From NCBI GenBank assembly GCA_023257915.1, contig JALRBB010000446.1:1-19360 (forward strand): DNA of 19,360 nucleotides. The letters are read 5' to 3'. Within the stretch, counting starts at the first letter, position 1; each line of letters opens with the position of its first letter. A model generated the notes under the pieces. The model was given only the letters and a program-made list of their open reading frames with translations. It made no database searches and had not been told where the DNA came from. Of the stretch, positions 13,842 through 19,360 are shown one piece after another. The translations under genes were made by a program, and so were the position numbers. The stretch comes from Quisquiliibacterium sp. (GTDB lineage Bacteria > Pseudomonadota > Gammaproteobacteria > Burkholderiales > Burkholderiaceae_E).

Positions 13842-15092
13842 ATGAATGATGCGCAGCAAACCCAACGACCTGCTGATGTCAGCCAGGCGCAAGCCGGTGG
13901 CGGGATGCCGCTTGCCGGAGTGCGCATTCTGGACATGGCAACGGTTCTGGCCGCTCCAATGGGCGCGACCTTATGCGCTGATCTGGGTGCCGAGGTTGTG
14001 AAACTGGAGCTCCCCGATGGCAGCGATCCGATGCGCGGCCTGGCCCCGGTGCAGGATGGGCAGCCGCTGTTCTGGAAGGTGGCGAACCGCGGCAAGAAAG
14101 GCATCGCGCTGGATGTACGAAAACCGCAGGGACGCGAGCTGTTCATGAAACTTGTTGCCGGATTCGATGTGCTGGTCGAGAACTTTCGACCCGGCACGCT
14201 CGATCGCTGGGGGCTGGGTATCGATGTGCTGCATGCGGTCAACCCGCGCCTGGTTGTTTTGCGACTGACCGGCTTCGGACAGGATGGGCCGGGCAGCGAC
14301 AGGCCGGGCTTTGCGCGCATCTTTGAGGCGATGAGCGGACTGACCAGGTTATCTGGTGAGAAGGGCGGCAGCCCCTTGCACATGAATTATCCGATCGGCG
14401 ATGTGATCGCCGCCAGTTTCGCGGCGTTTTCGATTGCCTCGGCAATGGTTCGAATGCGCTCGGAGCCAGCGGCAAAGGGCTTTGAGATTGATCTGGCCGC
14501 CACCGAGGCCTTGTTTCGCCTGCTTGATGCGCTACCGGTTGAGTACGAGCGGCTTGGGACAGAGCGCGGTCCTGCGGGAAATCTGGCCAGCTATACCGCA
14601 CCATCAAGCATGTACTGCAGCCGCGATGGGGTGCATCTGTCGCTGGTGGCGTCGTCCAATCCGATTTTCCGGCGGCTTGCTCAAGCGATCGGCATGCCGC
14701 AGCTCACCGAGGATTCGCGCTTTGCGACGATGGTCGCCCGGACCGAGCACTATCAGGAGCTGGACGCGATCCTCACAGCCTGGTTTCAGTCGCATGACTT
14801 CGAGGACATTGAACGACGACTCGAACCGCAGGGGGTTCCGTTCGCGCGGGTGCAAGGGATTGCACAAATCATGCACGATCCCCATTTTTTGGCGCGCCAC
14901 GCAATCGTGCGACTTGCCGATCCCGAACTTGGAAGTCTGCCGGCGCCGCATGCAGTGCCGCGTATCGTCGGACAAACCTGGTCGCCGCCGCGAACCGGGC
15001 CGGCAGTCGGTGAACACAATCGCGAGATACTCGGGGCGCTAGGTTTGACCGACGAACAGATGGCGCAATTGCGCCGTGATGGAGTGATCTGA
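13842..15092 (+). CDS. Class III CoA-transferase (CaiB/BaiF family)
   Basis: Predicted cytoplasmic enzyme of 416 residues that moves CoA from an acyl-CoA donor to a free carboxylic acid. Family segments in order are PLAGVRILDMATVLAAP (23-39), GATLCADLGAEVVKLE (41-56), NRGKKGIALD (82-91), VLVENFRPGTLDRWGLG (110-126) and NYPIGDVIAA (182-191), with Asp187 at the position of the catalytic aspartate known from formyl-CoA transferase. Length is normal for a single-domain member. The donor and acceptor are unknown. ATG 13842 has only a weak ribosome-binding site; ATG 13905, just before the conserved start of the domain, is an alternative. It leads a rightward operon and its TGA touches the next ATG (TGAATG). 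Confidence 0.9.
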   Translation: MNDAQQTQRPADVSQAQAGGGMPLAGVRILDMATVLAAPMGATLCADLGAEVVKLELPDGSDPMRGLAPVQDGQPLFWKVANRGKKGIALDVRKPQGRELFMKLVAGFDVLVENFRPGTLDRWGLGIDVLHAVNPRLVVLRLTGFGQDGPGSDRPGFARIFEAMSGLTRLSGEKGGSPLHMNYPIGDVIAASFAAFSIASAMVRMRSEPAAKGFEIDLAATEALFRLLDALPVEYERLGTERGPAGNLASYTAPSSMYCSRDGVHLSLVASSNPIFRRLAQAIGMPQLTEDSRFATMVARTEHYQELDAILTAWFQSHDFEDIERRLEPQGVPFARVQGIAQIMHDPHFLARHAIVRLADPELGSLPAPHAVPRIVGQTWSPPRTGPAVGEHNREILGALGLTDEQMAQLRRDGVI

Positions 15093-16073
15093 ATGCAAAC
15101 GTATCGAAGCTGGCGGGTGTTTCAGGAGGACGGCGCGGTGAACGCCCGTCTGGTCGATTCGAGTCTGGATGAACTGAAGGCTGAGCCTGGTGTGCTGGTT
15201 CGTGGAGCGTACGCGGGCGTCAATTACAAGGACGCGCTGACCGCATTGAACCGCGCCAAGATCGTGCGCAAATTTCCCTGCATCGTCGGCATCGAATTCA
15301 TTGGCACCGTCGAGCGCTCGGACGATCCGCGCTTTGCCATCGGCGACCCGGTGATCATGCACGGGTTCGGCATGGGCAGCGAAGGCCTGGGCGGTTTCAC
15401 GCAATGGCTGGTCGTGCCGGCGGATCAGCTGGTTCGGCTGCCAGCAGGGCTGAGCCTTGCCGATGCCGGAACCATCGGTGTTGCTGGGTATACCGCCGCG
15501 CTCGCAATCGACGCGATGCAGGCGAACGGGCTTGTGCCCAGCTCCGGGCCGGTTGCGGTCAACGGAGCTACCGGGGGCGTTGCGAGCCTGGCGATCGACA
15601 TGCTGGCGGGCGCCGGCTATGAGGTTCATGCGATCACACGCCAGTCCGATGATGGCTGGCTTCGTGGACTCGGTGCGTCAGCGGTTCACGCGCCGCCTGA
15701 AGTTGGTCAGCGTCCGTTGGAAGGCGCTCGCTGGGCGGGCGGTGTGGATTCGCTCGGTGGCAGGGCGCTTGATGAGATGCTGCGCACGATGCGCCAGGAC
15801 GGCATCGTGTCGGCCTTCGGTAATGCGATGGGGAATGATCTGCCGACTTCGGTGTTGCCCTTTATCCTGCGCGGCGTCCGGCTGCTTGGGATCAATGCGA
15901 ACAGCCCGATGCCGTTGCGCGAGCGCATCTGGACCCGAATCGGCAGCGATCTGCGTCCGCGCCATCTCGATGCGATCGCGCAAGCGGCGACGCTGGATAA
16001 TCTTGGTGAGGTGTTCCAGACCCTGCTCGAAGGTCGAGGTCGCGGTCGCTTCGTGGTCGATCTGCGCCGCTAA
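15093..16073 (+). CDS. AcuI/YhdH-family NADPH-dependent acryloyl-CoA-type reductase
   Basis: Medium-chain dehydrogenase/reductase of 326 residues, zinc-free. The YhdH/AcuI signature is clear: GVNYKDALTALNRAKIVRKFPCIVGIEF in pieces around 42-69, GFGMGSEGLGGF near 91-102, the NADPH loop NGATGGVAS at 157-165 (family usually GVGS), and LPFILRGVRLLGINA near the C-terminal third. Known members reduce acryloyl-CoA to propionyl-CoA and detoxify acrylate. Whether this one uses acryloyl-CoA or another 2-enoyl-CoA is not shown. It starts directly after the CoA-transferase stop and ends 4 bp before the acyl-CoA dehydrogenase, so the three are one translational unit acting on CoA thioesters. Confidence 0.87.
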   Translation: MQTYRSWRVFQEDGAVNARLVDSSLDELKAEPGVLVRGAYAGVNYKDALTALNRAKIVRKFPCIVGIEFIGTVERSDDPRFAIGDPVIMHGFGMGSEGLGGFTQWLVVPADQLVRLPAGLSLADAGTIGVAGYTAALAIDAMQANGLVPSSGPVAVNGATGGVASLAIDMLAGAGYEVHAITRQSDDGWLRGLGASAVHAPPEVGQRPLEGARWAGGVDSLGGRALDEMLRTMRQDGIVSAFGNAMGNDLPTSVLPFILRGVRLLGINANSPMPLRERIWTRIGSDLRPRHLDAIAQAATLDNLGEVFQTLLEGRGRGRFVVDLRR

Positions 16074-16077
16074 AGAC

Positions 16078-17259
16078 ATGGATGCATTGGCGCTTCAGCA
16101 ACTTTGCGAGCGGGTGCGATCGTTCATCGATGAATGCGTCATTCCGCGCGAGGACATGTCGCGGGCGCATGATATCGGTTGGCTCGATGCGACAACCAAA
16201 GAATTGAGAGCGGAGGCTGACCGACGCGGTCTTGCTGTGCCTCAACTTGCTCCGCGACTTGGTGGGCTTGGATTGAACTGGGTTTCTTGCGTCGATGTCT
16301 TTGCGCAGGCCGGACGTAGTTTTCTTGGCGCCGGTGCGCTAGGTTGCGCCGCGCCGGACCAGCCGAACATCGATACCTTGTTGCAGATCGCAACACCTGC
16401 CCAACAGCGACGTTGGCTTGATCCGCTGATCGCGGGTCGAGTCCGCTCCGCATTTGCGATGACCGAGCCGGCACCCGGTGTCGGCTCCGACCCCCGAATG
16501 ATCCAGACTCGCGCCCGGCGTGGGCGAGGGCCGGGCGGAGAGCCGGGCTGGATCCTAGACGGGCATAAATGGTTCAGTTCCGGAGCGGTCGGCGCAGCAT
16601 TCGCATTGGTCGTTGTGCGAGCTGATGAGGGGCCAAGCTGGTTCGTAGTCGACGCAGACAATCCGGGCTGGCAGCTACAGCGCAGCGTTGCCTCGATTGA
16701 CCCGTTCGCCTATGGCGGGCATGGCGAGGTGGTACTGCGCGACTGTTTTGTCGCTGAGGATGCGTTGCTCGGCGAGCTCGGCCAGGGCCTTGTGTATGCA
16801 CAGTTGCGGCTCGAGGGCGCTCGTCTGTTTCACTGTATGCGGGGATTGGGGCTTGCCGCCCGGGCGATGGATTTCGCGCACGATTATGTGCTGAAGCGTG
16901 AGTCCTTCGGTGCCAGGCTCAGCGAGCATCAGCAGGTGCAGGCGATGGTGGCCGACTCGCAGATAGATCTGTATTCAGCCCGTCTTGTGACGACCGATGT
17001 CGCGCTGCGCCTGGATCGAGGTGACTCGATTCGCCATGAATCGTCGATGGCGAAAGTGTTCGTCAGCGAGGCGTTATGCCGCATTGCCGATCGTGCTGCA
17101 CAACTGACTGGCGCACTGGGCATGAGCGATGATGCGCCGATCGCGATGATCAATCGTAAGTTGCGCCCATTCAGAATTTACGATGGCGCGTCCGAAGTCC
17201 ATCGAGCGGCGATTGGTAAGCGGGCGCTGATGCGCACTAACCTGGACAACACGCGTTAG
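16078..17259 (+). CDS. Acyl-CoA dehydrogenase family flavoenzyme (ACAD10/11-like), Asp at the usual catalytic Glu site
   Basis: FAD enzyme of 393 residues that should introduce a 2,3-double bond into an acyl-CoA. Landmarks are the middle-domain FAMTEPAPGVGSDPR (126-140), DGHKWFSSGA (161-170), the helical KRESFGARLSEHQQVQAMVAD (273-293), and the C-terminal RIYDGASEVHRAAIGKRAL. In medium-chain enzymes this last motif reads YEGT and the Glu is the base; here it is Asp369. Asp at this site is, from memory, usual for the ACAD10/11-like branch. The open frame runs 207 codons further upstream through acuI, but that part is a shadow. ATG 16078 lies 4 bp after the acuI stop. Confidence 0.88.
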   Translation: MDALALQQLCERVRSFIDECVIPREDMSRAHDIGWLDATTKELRAEADRRGLAVPQLAPRLGGLGLNWVSCVDVFAQAGRSFLGAGALGCAAPDQPNIDTLLQIATPAQQRRWLDPLIAGRVRSAFAMTEPAPGVGSDPRMIQTRARRGRGPGGEPGWILDGHKWFSSGAVGAAFALVVVRADEGPSWFVVDADNPGWQLQRSVASIDPFAYGGHGEVVLRDCFVAEDALLGELGQGLVYAQLRLEGARLFHCMRGLGLAARAMDFAHDYVLKRESFGARLSEHQQVQAMVADSQIDLYSARLVTTDVALRLDRGDSIRHESSMAKVFVSEALCRIADRAAQLTGALGMSDDAPIAMINRKLRPFRIYDGASEVHRAAIGKRALMRTNLDNTR

Positions 17260-17326
17260 TTGGTCGCTTTGCGGACCGGTGGCCATCCACGATCGACATT
17301 TTTACCAATATGAAGAGTCATGTTTC

Positions 17327-18349
17327 ATGCTAAGTGAATCGAAAATGCGGCAACTCCAGGCGGAATCGTTTGGAATCGACGGACTGGCCATTGGCCGCGG
17401 TGAGATTCCGTCACCCAGGTTCGGCGAGATACTCATTCGCGTGAAGGCGGTCAGTCTGAACTATCGGGATCTGGTCGTGCTGTCGGGCAGCTACATGCCC
17501 GATCTGCAACTGCCTTACGTGCCTGCCTCGGACGCTTGCGGCATTGTCGAGGCGGTCGGCGAGGGGGTTCGTGGATTTTCGCCAGGCGACCGGGTGATTC
17601 CCTGCTACATCCAGGGTTGGCGCGATGGCCGGCTGACGGCGGAGCAGCGCTATCGCAACACACTTGGCGGCCCATTACCGGGCGTATTGCGTGAGTTTGT
17701 CACCGTTCCAGCCGACGACGCGGTGCACGCTCCGCCCGAACTGAGCGACGCCCAGGGCAGTACGCTGCCGATCGCGGCTGCGACCGCATGGAACACCCTG
17801 ATGCGCGGCGAGATCCGCGCCGGGTCGCGCGTCCTGGTGCAGGGAACCGGCGGAGTTGCGGTGTTCGCGCTGCAATTCGCGCGGGCGATGGGCGCACAGG
17901 TGATCGCGCTGACCTCGACCGAGCTAAAGGCGCAACGCTTGCGGGAACTCGGCGCAGAGGTGGTGATCAATTACCGCGAGCAACCGCAGTGGGCCTCCGC
18001 CGTTCGCGAGGCAACTGGCGGACATGGAGCGGACATCGTTGTCGAGACAACCGGGTCGAGCTTGCAGCAATCGATTGCCGCCAGCGCATTTGGCGGCTTT
18101 ATCGGATTGGTCGGCTTTGTCGGCGGTTACGAGACCACCTTGAACGTGCGTCAGTTGATCGGGCCGATGGTGCGAATCGAGGGCATCGTGGTCGGATCCA
18201 AGCGCACGCTGCTGGAGCTGATCGAGGCGATGCGGGTGAACCGGATTGAGCCGCTGATCGACAGCGTCTTCCCGTTCGAACGCGCGGCTGACGCGTTTCG
18301 TCATCTCGAGTCGGGTTCGCATCTGGGCAAGATCGTCATTGAACTTTGA
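17327..18349 (+). CDS. Zinc-free MDR oxidoreductase (quinone/enoyl reductase-like)
   Basis: NAD(P)H-dependent medium-chain reductase of 340 residues. The catalytic-domain start is LNYRDLVVLSGSYMP (45-58), where zinc alcohol dehydrogenases have a Cys; there is no four-cysteine structural zinc loop, so it is probably zinc-independent. The Rossmann fold has QGTGGVAVFALQFARAMGA (172-190) and ends a beta strand at IALTS, then LRELGAEVVINY. It is distinct from the AcuI-type reductase in the same operon. The frame opens at GTG 17279; ATG 17327 has GAAGAG 9 bases upstream and is preferred, ATG 17345 is possible. It follows the acyl-CoA dehydrogenase by 67 bp and precedes the thiamine-binding-type gene by 16 bp. 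The substrate is unknown. Confidence 0.86.
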   Translation: MLSESKMRQLQAESFGIDGLAIGRGEIPSPRFGEILIRVKAVSLNYRDLVVLSGSYMPDLQLPYVPASDACGIVEAVGEGVRGFSPGDRVIPCYIQGWRDGRLTAEQRYRNTLGGPLPGVLREFVTVPADDAVHAPPELSDAQGSTLPIAAATAWNTLMRGEIRAGSRVLVQGTGGVAVFALQFARAMGAQVIALTSTELKAQRLRELGAEVVINYREQPQWASAVREATGGHGADIVVETTGSSLQQSIAASAFGGFIGLVGFVGGYETTLNVRQLIGPMVRIEGIVVGSKRTLLELIEAMRVNRIEPLIDSVFPFERAADAFRHLESGSHLGKIVIEL

Positions 18350-18365
18350 AAACGGGAGTATTGCG

Positions 18366-18674
18366 ATGGTTCTTCTCGAATTTTCGATGTCACCGATGTC
18401 GCAAGGCGAAAGCGTCAGCAAGTACGTGGCGCGTTCGCTCGACATCATCGACCAGAGCGGTTTGCCTTATCAGCTGACGCCGATGGGCACAATCCTCGAG
18501 GGTGAATGGGATCAGGTGATGAAGGTGGTCGATGACTGCTTCAAGCGGATGAGTGCAGACTGTGCGCGGGTCAGCACCACGATCCGCATCGACTATCGTG
18601 CCGGACGAGAGGGGGCGCTCAAGGGCAAGGTGCAGGCGGTTGAGCAGCATCTCGGGCGCAAATTGAACACCTGA
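18366..18674 (+). CDS. MTH1187/YkoF-like thiamine-binding-type protein (UPF0045)
   Basis: Small cytoplasmic protein of 102 residues with the UPF0045/MTH1187 pattern: MVLLEFSMSPMSQGESVSKY, SLDIIDQSGLPYQLTPMGT, ILEGEWDQVMKVVDDCF and RVSTTIRIDYRAGREG. The family has a ferredoxin-like fold; relatives such as YkoF bind thiamine, but the role of the short single-domain members is unsettled. ATG 18366 has GGGAG 7 bases upstream; the open frame reaches back to 18339, inside the upstream reductase gene. It is closely packed between two oxidoreductase genes, so it is part of the operon. Confidence 0.85.
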   Translation: MVLLEFSMSPMSQGESVSKYVARSLDIIDQSGLPYQLTPMGTILEGEWDQVMKVVDDCFKRMSADCARVSTTIRIDYRAGREGALKGKVQAVEQHLGRKLNT

Positions 18675-18690
18675 TCTGCGTAGCCGCCCC

Positions 18691-19233
18691 ATGCCTGACA
18701 AACCGCTGGTACTCATCACTGATCCGATCCATCCGAAGGCAGTCGCGCAGCTGCGTGAACAATGCGACGTGCTGATCGCCAGCGACGAGGCGCCGCGTAG
18801 CTTGCAGCAGCTGATGCGCGGGGCGCATGGATTGATCGTGCGCAGCCAGCTGCCGGCCGATGTGTTCGATGATGCGCCTCTTATTCGTGCGGTCGTTCGT
18901 CACGGAGTCGGTGTCGACATGATCCCGATGCAGGTCGCAACCCGGCGGCGTATTCCGGTCGCGAACCTGCCTGGTTCGAATACCACCGCGGTTGTCGAGT
19001 ATTGCGTTGCGGCAATGCTGCATCTTCGCCGCCGGCTCTACCAGATCGATGCCAGCTTACGCACCGACGGTTGGGATCCGGCCAGACCGATCGCGAATCG
19101 GCTCGGTGAACTATCAGGCGGCGTCTGCGGCATCGTTGGGGTCGGCGCGATCGGAACCCGCCTGGCCGCGGTCTGCGCCGGGCTCGGGATGCGGGTAATT
19201 GGCTTGACTCGTCGGCCGGAAACCTTGCCGCCG
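18691..19233 (+). CDS. D-isomer-specific 2-hydroxyacid dehydrogenase, 3' part replaced (truncated/chimeric)
   Basis: N-terminal ~181 residues of a SerA-like NAD-dependent 2-hydroxyacid dehydrogenase, which would interconvert a D-2-hydroxyacid and a 2-oxoacid. Family landmarks are IVRSQLPADVFDDAPLIRAV, RHGVGVDMIPMQVATRR, NLPGSNTTAVVEYCVAAML, and the Rossmann loop GIVGVGAIGTRLA (147-159). Similarity stops after GLTRRPETLPP. From there the frame runs to a TAG at 19354-19356 through sequence unrelated to the family, so the rest of the nucleotide fold and the catalytic Arg, Glu and His are missing. Full members are about 310-330 residues. The end given here is where family resemblance ends, not a stop codon. 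It starts 16 bp after the thiamine-binding-type gene, as last visible member of the operon. Confidence 0.82.
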
Positions 19234-19235
19234 GC
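19211..19235. other. Junction between hydroxyacid dehydrogenase gene and unrelated sequence
   Basis: To the left, plus-strand codons match the dehydrogenase family; to the right, minus-strand codons match a different small protein. The crossover lies within a GC-rich run (CCTTGCCGCCGGCC, 19223-19236) that both reading frames could own, so short shared sequence may have joined them. The breakpoint cannot be placed more exactly without a homologue alignment. There are no terminal inverted repeats or target duplications to suggest a mobile element. Confidence 0.6.
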
Positions 19236-19360
19236 CTTCTTGTACTCCTGGGCGACCATCTGCGCCTTGCGTGCAGACCACTGGCCGGGCTTGCCGCCCT
19301 TGCTCCCTGCCATGATGCGTGACTTGATCCGCTCACGGAGCTCGGGGTTCGAGTAGACCT
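19218..19360 (-). CDS. Partial small protein with GGKPGQWSARKAQ motif (DUF5872-like), open at the window edge
   Basis: Reading leftward from the window edge, the frame gives VYSNPELRERIKSRIMAG, then SKGGKPGQWSARKAQMV and AQEYKKAGGK. I recognise this as a small uncharacterised family found in bacteria and phages, which I recall as DUF5872 (memory only). The family sequence normally continues after KKAGG with glycine-rich residues. Here the frame instead runs into the antisense of the hydroxyacid dehydrogenase near 19211-19235. Both ends are thus incomplete: the 5' part is beyond the window and the 3' part is lost at the junction. Its position antisense to the tail of another gene shows that two unrelated sequences are joined here. 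Confidence 0.65.

Noticed and set aside
13842..16073. Known DMSP lyase/acrylate pathway (DddD-AcuI)
   Set aside because: The CoA-transferase is a single-domain 416-residue protein, not the two-domain DddD, and no DmdA or AcuH-like gene is present; AcuI alone does not define the pathway.
15457..16077. 600-codon open frame suggesting an N-terminal fusion on the acyl-CoA dehydrogenase
   Set aside because: The first 207 codons overlap the AcuI-like gene in another frame and are Arg/Cys-rich without domain resemblance; the dehydrogenase domain starts at ATG 16078 right after the acuI stop.
19038..19313. 91-residue minus-strand open frame as an intact small gene
   Set aside because: Only its first ~30 residues resemble a real family; the rest is antisense to the hydroxyacid dehydrogenase, so it is a product of the junction.

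Overview
The window is a GC-rich (by eye about 60% or more), densely coded stretch of bacterial chromosome. The gene families fit a beta-proteobacterium of the Burkholderiales type: a lone Bug/TctC periplasmic binding protein, a two-cysteine OxyR, CaiB/BaiF CoA-transferase with AcuI-like reductase, and several ABC importers. That placement is inferred from gene content only; there is no rRNA or tRNA in the window. No gap between genes exceeds 300 bases; the largest are two divergent promoter regions of about 240-250 bp and one of about 220 bp. I saw no CRISPR array, transposase, tRNA or convincing intrinsic terminator.

Region 1 (64-3130) is a peroxide-defence module. A leftward operon encodes a stand-alone rubrerythrin without its usual rubredoxin tail, a separate 55-residue rubredoxin, and an NADH-rubredoxin reductase, which together form a complete NADH-to-H2O2 electron chain. 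A two-cysteine OxyR is divergent. The intergenic region holds a perfect inverted repeat with LysR-type T-N11-A geometry. Region 2 (3189-4163) is an orphan TctC/Bug binding protein. Region 3 (4402-9051) is a rightward unit: a small GNAT acetyltransferase, then a ferric/polyamine/phosphonate-type ABC importer (binding protein with an extra C-terminal helical tail, fused double permease, ATPase).

Region 4 (9092-13590) is a leftward five-gene operon: an SsuA/TauA/NMT1-like binding protein, permease, ATPase, a second different permease, and last a MetE-core zinc methyltransferase. Region 5 (13842-about 19230) is the divergent rightward operon: class III CoA-transferase, AcuI/YhdH-like enoyl-CoA reductase, an acyl-CoA dehydrogenase with Asp at the usual catalytic Glu site, a zinc-free MDR reductase, an MTH1187/YkoF-like thiamine-binding-type protein, and a D-2-hydroxyacid dehydrogenase. 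Regions 4 and 5 share one 251-bp promoter region with a perfect inverted repeat. Together they look like an uptake-plus-catabolism system for an unknown, possibly methylated, carboxylic acid. This is the best candidate for an undescribed pathway in the window.

The right end is abnormal. The hydroxyacid dehydrogenase stops resembling its family near 19211-19235, and the last ~130 bases instead encode, on the opposite strand, part of an unrelated small protein (GGKPGQWSARKAQ motif). This is either a rearrangement or, more likely, a chimeric contig end.
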